The notes below the pieces were generated by a model. It saw only the letters and a list, made by a program, of their open reading frames with translations. It did not search any database and had not been told where the DNA came from. DNA of 64,000 nucleotides from VRUE01 sp963732225 (GTDB taxonomy: Bacteria; Actinomycetota; Thermoleophilia; Solirubrobacterales; 70-9). Made by a program: the position numbers and the translations under genes. Each line of letters begins with the position of its first letter. The stretch's first letter is position 1. The stretch covers positions 868,001-932,000 of the forward strand of contig CAVSYR010000002.1 of NCBI GenBank assembly GCA_963732225.1. Direction: 5' to 3'. This document shows positions 22,881 to 32,039 of this stretch, in pieces.

Positions 22881-23801
22881 TCAGCCGCCGGCGCCGCGCC
22901 AGACGCTGGGGGCGCGCACCTCGGCGAAGCCGATGTTTCCCGGCGAGTCGACCAGGTCGGGGTGGAGCAGGTGGCCGAGCAGCTCGACCCCGTCGACCAG
23001 GCGGGGGCCCGGGCGCGAGAAGGTCGAGGCGGCGTCGACCGCAAAGACTCGCTGCGCGCCGAGCTGCTCGATCTGGTCCCAGTAGGCGAGCGCCTGGGCG
23101 CGCGAGTCCTCCACGTACCAGCCGCAGGGCATCGCGATCGCCACGTCGGGGTTGAGACCGGAGAGCTCGCCCCAGGAGACCTCGGGTGACTTCAGCCCGG
23201 GCGGTCCGGCGACGTCTTCGCCACCGGCGATCGAGATCATCTCGGGGACCCAGTGGCCGCCGACGTAGGGCGGGTCGAGCCACTCCAGGGCGATCACCCG
23301 CGGCAGGCTGGCCCCGGCGACCGCGGCTCGCACGGTGGCCAGGCGCCCCTCGAGCTCACCGCGCAGCTCGTGCGCCTGGTGCGGGATCTCGGCTGCCTCG
23401 CCGAGCCGGATCACGTCCTCGAGCATCTCGCCCAGCGTGCTCGGGTCCTGCTGCAGGACCCGGGGCTTTCCGGGTAGCCGGGCGGCGACCTCGAGCACGT
23501 CCTCGTAGGAGACCGCGCAGACCGCGCAGACCGCCTGGGTCACGATCAAGTCCGGGGCGACGCTGGCCAGCAACTCCTCGTCGAGCTCGTAGAGCGCTTG
23601 TCCCTCCGCCACCCTCGCCTTCACGGTCCGATCGATCTCGGCAGCGCTGAGCCCGGCCGGCAGCACGGTCCGGGTCAGATGGGGGAGAGAACTCGCCGCG
23701 GGCGGGTAGTCGCACTCGTGGGTAACCGCGACGACGCTGTCGCCGAGACCGAGCGCGTAGAGCATCTCGGTCGCAGAGGGAACGAGGCTTGCGATCCGCA
23801 T
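22881..23801 (-). CDS. Cobalamin-binding protein, BtuF-like, without signal peptide
   Basis: 306 residues of the helical-backbone periplasmic-binding fold: RIASLVPSATEMLYALGLGD and GVTHECDYP-like block (AVTHECDYPP), then PDLIVTQAVCAVCAVSYEDV and EWLDPPYVGGHWVPEM. These are typical of the BtuF/FecB-like cobalamin group. Unlike transported BtuF, no signal peptide or lipobox precedes the first strand, so it probably stays in the cytoplasm, as in many actinobacterial and cyanobacterial homologues. No BtuC/BtuD transporter genes are nearby. ATG with GATATT about 9 nt upstream. Confidence 0.8.
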   Translation of the reverse strand: MRIASLVPSATEMLYALGLGDSVVAVTHECDYPPAASSLPHLTRTVLPAGLSAAEIDRTVKARVAEGQALYELDEELLASVAPDLIVTQAVCAVCAVSYEDVLEVAARLPGKPRVLQQDPSTLGEMLEDVIRLGEAAEIPHQAHELRGELEGRLATVRAAVAGASLPRVIALEWLDPPYVGGHWVPEMISIAGGEDVAGPPGLKSPEVSWGELSGLNPDVAIAMPCGWYVEDSRAQALAYWDQIEQLGAQRVFAVDAASTFSRPGPRLVDGVELLGHLLHPDLVDSPGNIGFAEVRAPSVWRGAGG

Positions 23802-23865
23802 CCGATCAGCAATATCTCAGTTATCACCGGCTCCGCGGGGCGGATGGCTATATTGCCTACGCCGA

Positions 23866-23913
23866 ATGGCCGACGACGACCTCCCCCGAAGTACCGGGCC
23901 AAATAGACGATGA
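23866..23913 (+). CDS. Possible 15-codon leader peptide before the CNNM gene
   Basis: ATG at 23866 opens MADDDLPRSTGPNRR and stops with a TGA (23911-23913) that overlaps the ATG of the next gene (ATGA). TATATT, a strong -10-like box, lies at 23849-23854, 11 nt upstream. This is the geometry of a near-leaderless upstream ORF coupled to the main gene. The peptide is too short to judge by composition. Confidence 0.35.
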   Translation: MADDDLPRSTGPNRR

Positions 23914-25208
23914 GCGCGCTGCTGCTTGTCCTTCTTCTGCTGCTGGTCGCGATCAACGGCTTCTTCGTCGCGGCCGAGTTCGCCCTGGTGCGCAGCCGTC
24001 GCGGCAAGGTCGAGCAGCTCGCCGAGGAAGGCGAAAGCGGCGCCGAGGCGGTGATCGAGCAGCTCGACAAGATCGACGAGTCGCTTTCCGCCTGTCAGAT
24101 CGGGATCACGATGGCCTCGATCGGCATCGGCTTCCTCGGCGAGCCCTCGCTGGCGGTTCTGCTCGAACCGATCTTCGGCGGTCTCTCGCACGGCGCCGCG
24201 GTCGGTCTCTCAGTGGCGATCGCCTTCGCCCTCGTCACCGCGATCCACATCAGCATCGGCGAGCAGGTGCCGAAGATGATCGCGATCGCCCACGCCGAGC
24301 GCACCGCGCGCCGCGTCGCCCGCCCGCTCAACTGGTTCCGCGCCGTGACGGCGCCGGTGATCCTCCTGCTCAGCGCGATCTCCAACGCGATCGTCCGCCT
24401 CTTCGGCGTCGATCCCACCGATATCGAAGAGCACCACACGGCCGAGGACCTGAAGCAGATCATCGACAGCTCGAAGATGGGTGGCACCCTCGACCCCGGC
24501 GAGGCGGGGATGCTCGGCGGCGTCTTCCACCTGCACGAGCAGGAGGCGCGCGAGGTGATGACGCCGATCCCGGCGGTGGTCACGGTCGATGCTTCCGAGA
24601 CGGTGGAGACGGCGCTGCGGCGCTGCGTCACCTCCGGCCACACGCGCCTGGTCGTGATCGAGGATGAGAACCCCGACCGGGTCAAAGGGATCGTCCACAA
24701 CAACAGCCTCGCCCGGCTCTACATGAGCGACGGGCCGGAGGCCGAGATCGCCTCCGCCGTGCGCGATGCCGTGATCGTGCCCGAGACCCGGCCGCTCGAT
24801 GACCTGCTCCACGACCTGCAGGTCCAGCGCACCTCGCTCTCGGTCGTGGTCGACGAGTACGGCCGCACGGTCGGCATCGTCACCGTCGAGGACATCCTCG
24901 AGGAGGTGGTGGGAGAGATCGAGGACGAGACCGACCCCCGCGCCGCCGCCCTGCGCCAGCTCGCCGGCGGCGAGTGGTTCGTGCGCGGCCACGTCTCGCT
25001 CGGCGATCTCTCCGACGCCGGCATCGAGCTGCCGGTCGACACCGACGCCTACAACTCGGTCGGCGGCTACGTCTTCGGTGAGCTCGGCCGGCTACCCAAG
25101 CGCGGCGACACGATCACCGCCAACGGCTACACGATCAGGGTCGAGTCAGTGCGCGAGAACCGCATCGAGGCGGTTCGGATCAGCGGTTCCGTCCGTCACG
25201 ACTCCTAG
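23910..25208 (+). CDS. CNNM/CorC (hemolysin-like) ion transport protein
   Basis: 432 residues. The N-terminal DUF21/CNNM transmembrane domain (residues 1-about 175) starts LLLVLLLLLVAINGFFVAAEFAL and contains GEQVPKMIAIAHAE. Two CBS domains follow (VMTPIPAVVTVDASETVETA; PETRPLDDLLHDLQ), with the EYG segment VVDEYGRTVGIVTVEDILEE. The C-terminal CorC_HlyC domain ends the protein (GEWFVRGHVSLGDL). The family moves Mg2+ (efflux) or cobalt and binds ATP-Mg in the CBS pair. Start ATG at 23910, coupled to a possible leader peptide. Confidence 0.92.
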   Translation: MSALLLVLLLLLVAINGFFVAAEFALVRSRRGKVEQLAEEGESGAEAVIEQLDKIDESLSACQIGITMASIGIGFLGEPSLAVLLEPIFGGLSHGAAVGLSVAIAFALVTAIHISIGEQVPKMIAIAHAERTARRVARPLNWFRAVTAPVILLLSAISNAIVRLFGVDPTDIEEHHTAEDLKQIIDSSKMGGTLDPGEAGMLGGVFHLHEQEAREVMTPIPAVVTVDASETVETALRRCVTSGHTRLVVIEDENPDRVKGIVHNNSLARLYMSDGPEAEIASAVRDAVIVPETRPLDDLLHDLQVQRTSLSVVVDEYGRTVGIVTVEDILEEVVGEIEDETDPRAAALRQLAGGEWFVRGHVSLGDLSDAGIELPVDTDAYNSVGGYVFGELGRLPKRGDTITANGYTIRVESVRENRIEAVRISGSVRHDS

Positions 25209-25254
25209 CTTCTCCGGGCAACCCGCGTTCCCCATCAAAACCTGGAGGTATCGC

Positions 25255-25484
25255 ATGTGGGTTGTGCGATTGAGCGACAAGCAGCTTGAAGTCCTACGGG
25301 CCTTGCTGCGTTCGGAGGAGCACCTCGGCCCGGCGCTAAAAGGCGCGGTCGAAGCACTTGATCTGGCCCGCTGGGACGAGCTTCCCGAGGCCGAGCTTCC
25401 CTGGGAAGAGATCGAGCTGAAGGCGCGCCAGCAGGGCATCTCGCCCGCCGACGTGATCTGGGACCTCGCCGGTAAGCCCGCTAG

Positions 25485-25494
<10 letters not shown>
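25255..25494 (+). CDS. Small acidic protein, unknown
   Basis: 79 residues beginning MWVVRLSDKQLEVLRALLRS. The start is well fixed by GGAGGT (25244-25249) 5 nt upstream of the ATG. Two predicted helices and a Glu/Trp-rich middle (ARWDELPEAELPWEEIELKA), then a helix QQGISPADVIWDLAG. No membrane segment. No family recognised. Its last 10 bases overlap the convergent hydroxyacyl-CoA dehydrogenase gene. May be cotranscribed with the CNNM gene 46 nt upstream. Confidence 0.65.
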
Positions 25495-26306
<812 letters not shown>

Positions 26307-26357
26307 GGGCGGGTTCCTATCAAGCCAGGCCCCGTTCCCGCTGCCAGGTACGATTGG

Positions 26358-26373
26358 TTGACTGACCAGTCAA
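26358..26373. promoter_or_regulatory. Palindromic operator, fatty acyl catabolism (copy 1)
   Basis: TTGACTGACCAGTCAA, an inverted repeat around AC, between divergent dehydrogenase and thiolase genes. The identical 16-mer, within a longer shared 21-bp block, recurs at 35004-35019 before an acyl-CoA dehydrogenase. The shape fits a TetR-family fatty-acid regulator site; no regulator gene is in the window. Confidence 0.75.
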
Positions 26374-26392
26374 TCGATTTGGAGGGTGCGCG

Positions 26393-27580
26393 ATGGCAGA
26401 CAACGGAAGCGGCAAGTTTGGTGGTCGTGAGGTCGTCATCGTCGAGGCCGTGCGCACCCCGATCGGGCGTGGACACGAGGAGAAGGGCTACTACAAGGAC
26501 GTCCATCCCTCGAACCTGCTCGCCAAGACCTACAACGAGCTCTTCGAGCGCAGCGGCGTCGATCCGGCCGAGACCGGCGACGTGATCGCCGGCTGTGCCC
26601 AGCAGTTCGGCGAGCAGGGAGTCAACATCGGCCGCAATGCCTGGCTCGAGGCCGGCCTGCCGATCGAGACGCCGGCAACCACGATCGATCGCCAGTGCGG
26701 CTCCGCCCAGCAGGCGGTCAACTTCGCCGCCACCCTGATCGCCTCTGGCGTCCATGACGTCGCAATCGGCGGCGGGGTCGAGCACATGGGTCACATCTCC
26801 TTCGCCGACGGCTACTCGGTGATGAAGGAGCACGGCGCGCCCTTCTCGCCCGAGCTGATGGAGCGCTACAACCTGATCCCGCAGGGCCTCTCGGCCGAGA
26901 TGATCGCCGACCAGTGGGAGATCCCCCGCTCCGAGCTCGACGAGCTCGGAGTGCGCTCCCAGCAGCTCGCCGCCAAGGCGACCGAGGAGGGTCGCTTCGA
27001 GCGCGAGATCGTTCCCTTCGCGGTCAACGGCGACACCTACTCGACCGACCAGGGCATCCGTCCCGAAACCTCGATCGAGGTGCTCTCCCAGCTCAAGCCC
27101 GCCTTCAAGGAGGACGGCAAGATCACCGCCGGCAACTCCTCGCAGGTCTCCGACGGCGCCGCCGCGGTGCTGCTGATGACCCGCGAGAAGGCCGACGCGC
27201 TCGGCCTCGAGCCGCGCGCTCGCATCTTCGACCAGACCACGGTCGGCGTCGATCCGGTGATCATGCTCACCGGTCCGATTCCGGCGACGAGGAAGCTGCT
27301 CGAGCGCAACGGGATGACGATGGACGACATCGACTTGGTCGAGATCAACGAGGCCTTCGCTTCGGTTGTCGCTGCTTGGCGCCGTGAGCTCGATCCCGAC
27401 ATGGACCGGGTCAACGTCAACGGTGGCGCGATCGCCCTCGGCCATCCGCTCGGCTCGACCGGCGCCCGCCTGATCACCACCCTCCTGCACGAGATGGAGC
27501 GCACCGACAAGGAGATGGGCCTGGTGACGATGTGCTGCGGCGGTGGGCTGGGAACAGGGACGTTGATCCAACGCGTCTGA
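26393..27580 (+). CDS. Acetyl-CoA acetyltransferase (thiolase)
   Basis: 395 residues catalysing thiolytic cleavage of 3-ketoacyl-CoA in beta-oxidation, or the reverse condensation. The acyl-accepting Cys102 is in DRQCGSAQQA; the distal catalytic set is NEAFA, GGAIALGHPLGSTGAR and CCGGGLGTG. The start has GGAGGG 6 nt before ATG. Operator at 26358-26373 lies 19 nt before the start, over the expected promoter. Forms the core of the acyl-CoA catabolic region with the genes at 28.1-30.4 kb and 35.0 kb. Confidence 0.94.
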   Translation: MADNGSGKFGGREVVIVEAVRTPIGRGHEEKGYYKDVHPSNLLAKTYNELFERSGVDPAETGDVIAGCAQQFGEQGVNIGRNAWLEAGLPIETPATTIDRQCGSAQQAVNFAATLIASGVHDVAIGGGVEHMGHISFADGYSVMKEHGAPFSPELMERYNLIPQGLSAEMIADQWEIPRSELDELGVRSQQLAAKATEEGRFEREIVPFAVNGDTYSTDQGIRPETSIEVLSQLKPAFKEDGKITAGNSSQVSDGAAAVLLMTREKADALGLEPRARIFDQTTVGVDPVIMLTGPIPATRKLLERNGMTMDDIDLVEINEAFASVVAAWRRELDPDMDRVNVNGGAIALGHPLGSTGARLITTLLHEMERTDKEMGLVTMCCGGGLGTGTLIQRV

Positions 27581-27598
27581 GTCGGACTGCCTCAGACG
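27574..27598 (+). terminator. Hairpin at the thiolase stop codon
   Basis: CGTCTGAG (27574-27581), 9-nt loop, CTCAGACG (27591-27598), perfect 8-bp stem that includes the stop codon. No T-run follows. Probable transcript end signal before the lipoprotein promoter. Confidence 0.5.
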
Positions 27599-27621
27599 AA
27601 ATGGAAATGTAGATTTCCCCT

Positions 27622-28092
27622 ATGGGTACGGGGCGGGGAGTTTTCGTTGCGGCGGCGATTGCCGTCGCCCTCGTCGTGGCCGGATGCGGTGGCGGTGACG
27701 ATTCCAGCACCACCACGGTCTCGGTCTCGAAAGCGGCCTTCATCAAGAAAGTCGACGCGGTTTGCCAAAAAGGGACCGAACGGATGCAGCGAGCGATCCT
27801 CGTTTTTCTCAAACAGCACAAAGACGTCCAACGGCCGAACAAAGCCCAGTCCGAAAAGCTGGTCGGCACGGCGATCGTGCCCAGCGTCGAGACCGAACTC
27901 AAAGAGCTGAAGGCGCTGGAGGCGCCGGAAAGCGATGAAGAACGGGTCGACGCGATCATCAGCGCCCTCGAAGAAGGTCTCGAAACCGCTGAAGACAATC
28001 CCGAAGCGGTGGTTGCGAGCAGCGACGCGGTCTTCGGCATCTCCGGTCGGCTGGCCGGCGAATACGGCGCCGAAGTCTGCGGCAGCCGCTAG
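27622..28092 (+). CDS. Putative lipoprotein
   Basis: 156 residues. Signal peptide with lipobox VAGC, so Cys22 would be lipidated and the rest displayed outside the membrane. The mature part begins GGGDDSSTTTVSVS, a flexible linker, then a helical domain rich in Lys/Glu (FIKKVDAVCQKGTERMQRA) with two Cys that may pair. No family recognised; small helical lipoproteins of this pattern are common in this bacterial group. TAGATT (27610-27615) is 6 nt before the ATG, a clear leaderless start. Confidence 0.75.
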   Translation: MGTGRGVFVAAAIAVALVVAGCGGGDDSSTTTVSVSKAAFIKKVDAVCQKGTERMQRAILVFLKQHKDVQRPNKAQSEKLVGTAIVPSVETELKELKALEAPESDEERVDAIISALEEGLETAEDNPEAVVASSDAVFGISGRLAGEYGAEVCGSR

Positions 28093-28115
28093 GGGTCCAC
28101 TCCAGTACTGGCTGC

Positions 28116-28131
28116 GCGGCCAAGCGGCCGC
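28116..28131 (+). terminator. Short GC hairpin after lipoprotein gene
   Basis: GCGGCC-AAGC-GGCCGC between the lipoprotein stop and the acyl-CoA dehydrogenase start. Six base pairs, no T-run; weak candidate terminator. Confidence 0.3.
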
Positions 28132-28146
28132 TATGCTCCGCGGCCG

Positions 28147-29325
28147 ATGGACCTGACTCTCTCGCCCTCCGAGCAGCAGTTCCGTGACGAGGTTCGCGAC
28201 TGGATCGAAGCGAACCACCCGGGACCCGAGCCGGAAGCGGGGCTCGAGGAGGTCATGGAGTTCCGTCGCGAGTGGCAGCTGAAGATGCATGCCGCCGGCT
28301 GGGCCGGGATCTCCTGGCCCAAGGAGTACGGCGGTCGCGGCGCGACGATGATCGAGCAGGCGATCTTCGTCGGCGAGGCGGCGCGGCTGGAGGCGCCGAG
28401 CCCGGCTAACGTGCTCGGCCTGGCGATGGGCGGCCCGGTGGTCATCGCGCACGGCACCGACGCGCAGAAGCAGCGCTACCTGGAGCCGATCCTCACCGGC
28501 GAGGAGATCTGGTGCCAGGGCTTCTCCGAGCCCGAGTCGGGCTCCGATCTGGCCTCGCTGAAAACACGGGCGGTCAAGGACGGCGACGAATGGGTCGTCA
28601 CCGGGCAGAAGGTGTGGACCACCTTCGCCCAGTACGCCAAGTGGTGCATGCTCGTCGCCCGCACTGACCCCGACGCGCCAAAGCACAAGGGGCTGACCTA
28701 CTTCCTGATGGACATGGACCAGCCCGGCGTCGAAGCCAAGCCCCTGGTTCAGATCACCGGCGAGGGCGAGTTCAACGAGGTCTTCATGGAGGAAGCGCGG
28801 ATTCCCGAGGCCAACGTGGTCGGTGAGGTCGGCAACGGTTGGTCGGTGGCGATCACGACGCTGATGAACGAGCGCGCCGGGCTCGCCTTCGGCGCGATCG
28901 CTCAGATCGCCAACAACCTCAAACGCCTCGGTGCCCTGGCGGCCGAGACGCGAGTCAACGGTGGCAGCGCCGCCGAGGATCCGGTCTTCCGCCAGCGCCT
29001 CGCCCAACTGCACATCGAGGCCGAGACGATGCGACTCAACGCCTATCGCGGTCTGACCAAGACGATGCAGTCGGGCATCCCGGGACCAGAGGGCTCGCTG
29101 GGCAAGTGGCAGTGGGCCGACATCAACCAGCGCATCGCCGAGCTGGCGCTCGACATCGAGGGCGCCTACGCACCGCTGGCGCGTGGCGACGAGCACGTCA
29201 TCGCCGGCGGTGCCTGGCAGTACAGCTTCCTGCGCTCGCGGGCCAACTCGATCGAGGGCGGCACCACCGACATCCTCAAGAACATCATCGCCGAGCGCGT
29301 GCTCGGCCTGCCGAGGATGCGTTAG
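28147..29325 (+). CDS. Acyl-CoA dehydrogenase (large-subunit type)
   Basis: 392-residue FAD enzyme introducing the alpha-beta double bond into acyl-CoA. N-terminal helical domain, then the FAD/substrate segment GFSEPESGSDLASLKTRA and WVVTGQKVWTTFAQYA, and the C-terminal helices ending SIEGGTTDILKNIIAERVLGLPR (residues abridged). WADINQRIAELALDIEG lies in the region of the catalytic base. The short spacing to the next dehydrogenase gene (22 nt) suggests the two form the alpha2-beta2 heterotetramer known for actinobacterial FadE pairs in steroid or branched acyl breakdown (inference). TATGCT is 9 nt upstream of ATG. Confidence 0.92.
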   Translation: MDLTLSPSEQQFRDEVRDWIEANHPGPEPEAGLEEVMEFRREWQLKMHAAGWAGISWPKEYGGRGATMIEQAIFVGEAARLEAPSPANVLGLAMGGPVVIAHGTDAQKQRYLEPILTGEEIWCQGFSEPESGSDLASLKTRAVKDGDEWVVTGQKVWTTFAQYAKWCMLVARTDPDAPKHKGLTYFLMDMDQPGVEAKPLVQITGEGEFNEVFMEEARIPEANVVGEVGNGWSVAITTLMNERAGLAFGAIAQIANNLKRLGALAAETRVNGGSAAEDPVFRQRLAQLHIEAETMRLNAYRGLTKTMQSGIPGPEGSLGKWQWADINQRIAELALDIEGAYAPLARGDEHVIAGGAWQYSFLRSRANSIEGGTTDILKNIIAERVLGLPRMR

Positions 29326-29347
29326 GCCTCAAGGGCTGTCGCCGACC

Positions 29348-30448
29348 ATGTACTTCGACCTCACCGACGAGCAGCAGGCGATCAAGGCGACCGCCCACGA
29401 CTTCCTCGCCGCCCGCTACAAGTCCGATCGCATCCGGGCGCTGGCCGAGAGCGAGAACGGTTTCGAGCAGGCCGACTGGGACGAGATGGCCGAGCTTGGC
29501 TGGACCGGCCTGGCGCTGCCCGAGCAGTGGGGTGGACAGGGCCTCGGCATCGTCGAGCTCGCCGTCCTCTTCGAGGAGATGGGCTACGCGCTTGCCCCCT
29601 CGCCGCTTTTCTCCAACACGATCGCCGGCCTCGCCCTCACGCTCTGCGGCTCCGACGACCAGCGCGAGCGCTTCCTGCGGCCGCTGGCCGAGGGCAAGCT
29701 GCGCGGTACGCCCGCCCTCTGGGACACCGGTGGCCCGGCGACGATCGGCAGCTTCACGATGGAGCCGCGCGCCGACGGCGACGGCATCGTCCTCGACGGC
29801 GAGAAGGTCCTGGTCATGGACGCCGCGGCCGCCGACTTCTTCCTCGTCGCCACTTCCGACGGGCGTCGCCACCTGGTCGAGCGCGGTGCCGACGGCGTGA
29901 GGATCACCCCGTCGACCTCGATCGACACCACGCGCCGCCTCTACGCGGTCCGCTTCGACGGCGTCAAGGTTGCGGCGGAGGACTCACTGCCGGCCGCGGA
30001 GGCCGACTACTACGCGGTCTTCTTCAGGCTCTGCGTTGCGCTTGCCGCCGAGTCGACCGGGCTGGCCCAGCGGACGATGGAGATGGCCGTTACCTATGCC
30101 AAGGACCGCCAGCAGTTCGGCCGCCCGATCGGCGCCTACCAGGCGGTCTCGCACCGCTGCGCGCAGATGCTGCTCGAGACCGAGAACGCCCGCTCGGCGG
30201 TCTACGGAGCGGCCTGGGCCGCCGACGCCGAGCCCGAGTCGCTGCCGACCGCGGCCTCGATGGCCAAGGCCTACGCCTCCGACGCCGGTTGGCGCGTCCC
30301 GGACGCCTCGATCCAGGTGCACGGGGGGATCGGCTTCACCTGGGAGCACGACCTGCACTTCTTCCTCAAGCGCGGCAAGGCCAACTCCTCGATGTTCGGC
30401 GACTCGAAGTGGCACCGCGAACGCGTCGCCGACGCGGTCCTCGCTTGA
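29348..30448 (+). CDS. Acyl-CoA dehydrogenase (partner subunit type)
   Basis: 366 residues. Starts MYFDLTDEQQAIKATAHDF as in the family. It lacks the strong GSDL flavin loop of the upstream gene (TPALWDTGGPATIGSF instead), as expected for the degenerate partner of a heteromeric FadE, but retains DRQQFGRPIGAYQAVSHR and QVHGGIGFTWEHDLHFFLKR, the usual FAD-contact helices. The start at ATG 29348 was chosen for this N-terminal match. It ends in TTGA, shared with the next gene's TTG start, so it is coupled to the LLM oxidoreductase. Confidence 0.9.
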   Translation: MYFDLTDEQQAIKATAHDFLAARYKSDRIRALAESENGFEQADWDEMAELGWTGLALPEQWGGQGLGIVELAVLFEEMGYALAPSPLFSNTIAGLALTLCGSDDQRERFLRPLAEGKLRGTPALWDTGGPATIGSFTMEPRADGDGIVLDGEKVLVMDAAAADFFLVATSDGRRHLVERGADGVRITPSTSIDTTRRLYAVRFDGVKVAAEDSLPAAEADYYAVFFRLCVALAAESTGLAQRTMEMAVTYAKDRQQFGRPIGAYQAVSHRCAQMLLETENARSAVYGAAWAADAEPESLPTAASMAKAYASDAGWRVPDASIQVHGGIGFTWEHDLHFFLKRGKANSSMFGDSKWHRERVADAVLA

Positions 30449-31476
30449 GCGCCCTCGAGCGGATCTCCGTTGCTGCGATCGGCACCACGGTCGCCGACCT
30501 CGAGGCTGAGACCCAGCGCGCGGAGGCGGCCGGCGTCGAGTGCGTCTGGGCGCCCGAGCTCTTCCGCTCCTCGGTTACCCAGGCCGCCTACCTGGCCGGC
30601 AAGACCGAGCGCATCGACGTCGCCACTGGGATCGCCTGGGCCTTCACCCGCAGCCCCTTCATCCTCGCGATCAGCGCTCTCGACATCGACGAGATGTCGG
30701 GCGGGCGCTTTCGCCTCGGCCTCGGCTCGGGCGTCAAGCGCCTCAACGAAACCTGGCACAACGCCGAGTACGGCAAACCCGCCCCCCACCTGCGCGAGGC
30801 GATCGAGGCGACGCGGCTGATCATGCAGCAGGCGGGCAAGGGCGAACCGATCCGCTACGAGGGCTCCTACTACGACATCGACATCAAGGGCTGGGTCCGT
30901 CCCCACCCGGCACCGCGCGAGTCGGTGCCGATTTACACCGCCGGGGTGCAGGGGGGTATGTGCCGGATGGCTGGCGACGTCGCCGACGGCTTGATCGGCC
31001 ACCCGATCCAGAGCCTGCGCTGGATCGACGAGGTCGTCGTCAGCTCCTTCGAGGAGGGTCTGAAGCGCTCCGGCCGTGAGCGCTCCAGCTTCGACTACCT
31101 GCCGACCGTCTGCTGCGCGATCGACGACGACGAGGCGCGGGCGATCGAGATGGCCCGCCGCACGATCTCCTTCTACGCCACGGTCAAGACCTACATGCCG
31201 CTCTGGGAGTTGCATGGCTTTGCCGACAACGCCGTCGCCGCTGGCGAGGCGTTCCGCCGCGGCGACCTTGCCGCCGTCCCCGCCGCGATCAGCGACGAGA
31301 TGGTCGAGACCTACTGCGCTGCCGGCCCGCTCGACAAGGTCCGCGCCCGGGTTGAGGCGACCGCCGAACGCGCCGACGGCCTCTTCCTGACGCCGCCCAC
31401 CTACTTCATCTCCCCCGAAGAGCTGAGCGAGTACCAGAACCGCATCATCGCTGCCTTCGGTCCCACGGCCCCCTGA
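30445..31476 (+). CDS. LLM-class (luciferase-like, probably F420-dependent) oxidoreductase
   Basis: 343 residues of the bacterial luciferase-like TIM-barrel family; many actinobacterial members use coenzyme F420. Seen: VECVWAPELFRSSVTQAAYL, VATGIAWAFTRSPFILA, GRFRLGLGSGVKRLNETWH (flavin phosphate site) and YTAGVQGGMCRMAGDVADGL. The best start is the TTG at 30445 that overlaps the TGA of the dehydrogenase by 3 nt; no ATG/GTG occurs until well inside the barrel. Operon context suggests oxidation or reduction of a CoA-linked or alcohol intermediate in the same pathway. Confidence 0.85.
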   Translation: MSALERISVAAIGTTVADLEAETQRAEAAGVECVWAPELFRSSVTQAAYLAGKTERIDVATGIAWAFTRSPFILAISALDIDEMSGGRFRLGLGSGVKRLNETWHNAEYGKPAPHLREAIEATRLIMQQAGKGEPIRYEGSYYDIDIKGWVRPHPAPRESVPIYTAGVQGGMCRMAGDVADGLIGHPIQSLRWIDEVVVSSFEEGLKRSGRERSSFDYLPTVCCAIDDDEARAIEMARRTISFYATVKTYMPLWELHGFADNAVAAGEAFRRGDLAAVPAAISDEMVETYCAAGPLDKVRARVEATAERADGLFLTPPTYFISPEELSEYQNRIIAAFGPTAP

Positions 31477-31505
31477 CCGGCTCGCCCGAATCCCGCCTAC
31501 TCGAA

Positions 31506-31754
31506 GTGCTCGCCCGCGTGCGCGCGATCCCGCCCGGCTTCGTCCGCACCTATGGCGACGTCTCGCCAGGTGCGCCGCGCTTTGCCGGCGCCGTGCTCTT
31601 CGAGGTCGACGACCCCGACCTGCCCTGGTGGCGCGTCGTCCGCGCCGACGGCTCGCTGGCCAAGGGAGCGCCCCAGCGCCGCCATCTGATCGCCGAGGGC
31701 GTGCCGTTCCGCGGCGAGCGCGTCGACATGGCCGCCGCCCGAGTGGCGGACTGA
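31506..31754 (+). CDS. Alkyltransferase-like (ATL/MGMT-fold) DNA-binding protein
   Basis: 82 residues from GTG 31506, similar to the C-terminal domain of O6-alkylguanine-DNA alkyltransferase: VRAIPPGFVRTYGDVS is the helix-turn-helix and DLPWWRVVRADGSLA matches the active-site loop. The reactive Cys of PCHR is replaced by Trp (PWWR), so it cannot repair directly; ATL proteins of this kind bind alkylated guanine and hand it to nucleotide excision repair. The usual first helix (RLLEVL) is encoded upstream, so initiation at CTG 31473 (in CTGA overlap with the previous stop) would give a more typical protein. Confidence 0.82.
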   Translation: MLARVRAIPPGFVRTYGDVSPGAPRFAGAVLFEVDDPDLPWWRVVRADGSLAKGAPQRRHLIAEGVPFRGERVDMAAARVAD

Positions 31755-31755
31755 G

Positions 31756-31962
31756 CTACTCGTCGCGCGGGGTGATGCGAAAGGTCGAGACGACCTCGGC
31801 CTGCTTGGCCTCGGGGTGCACCACGTAGGCGCTGGGGCCGCCGCCGAACCAGCCAGAGCTCTCGTTGTCGGCGACGAAGATGCCGGGGTGGTGCTTGCCA
31901 TTGCCGTCCTCGACCCAGACCTTGTCGCCCTCTTTGAAGCCGTGCTCGATCTCGTCGTTCAC
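31756..31962 (-). CDS. Small conserved-looking hypothetical protein
   Basis: 68 residues starting (GTG) MNDEIEHGFKEGDKVWVEDG. The pattern GDKVWV...HPGIFV...AYVVHPE...STFRITPRDE suggests a small SH3-like barrel with several beta strands. TAGGCT (31974-31969 on the minus strand) is 6 nt before the GTG, a clean leaderless start, which is the main reason to trust it. Convergent with the ATL gene. No family recognised. Confidence 0.65.
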   Translation of the reverse strand: MNDEIEHGFKEGDKVWVEDGNGKHHPGIFVADNESSGWFGGGPSAYVVHPEAKQAEVVSTFRITPRDE

Positions 31963-32039
31963 GCGACCAGCCTAGCCGCTTGCGCGCCGTCGGCCCGGCC
32001 CCGCTGGTGGCAGGGGGCCGAGCCGAGGCTCGCAGCTGG

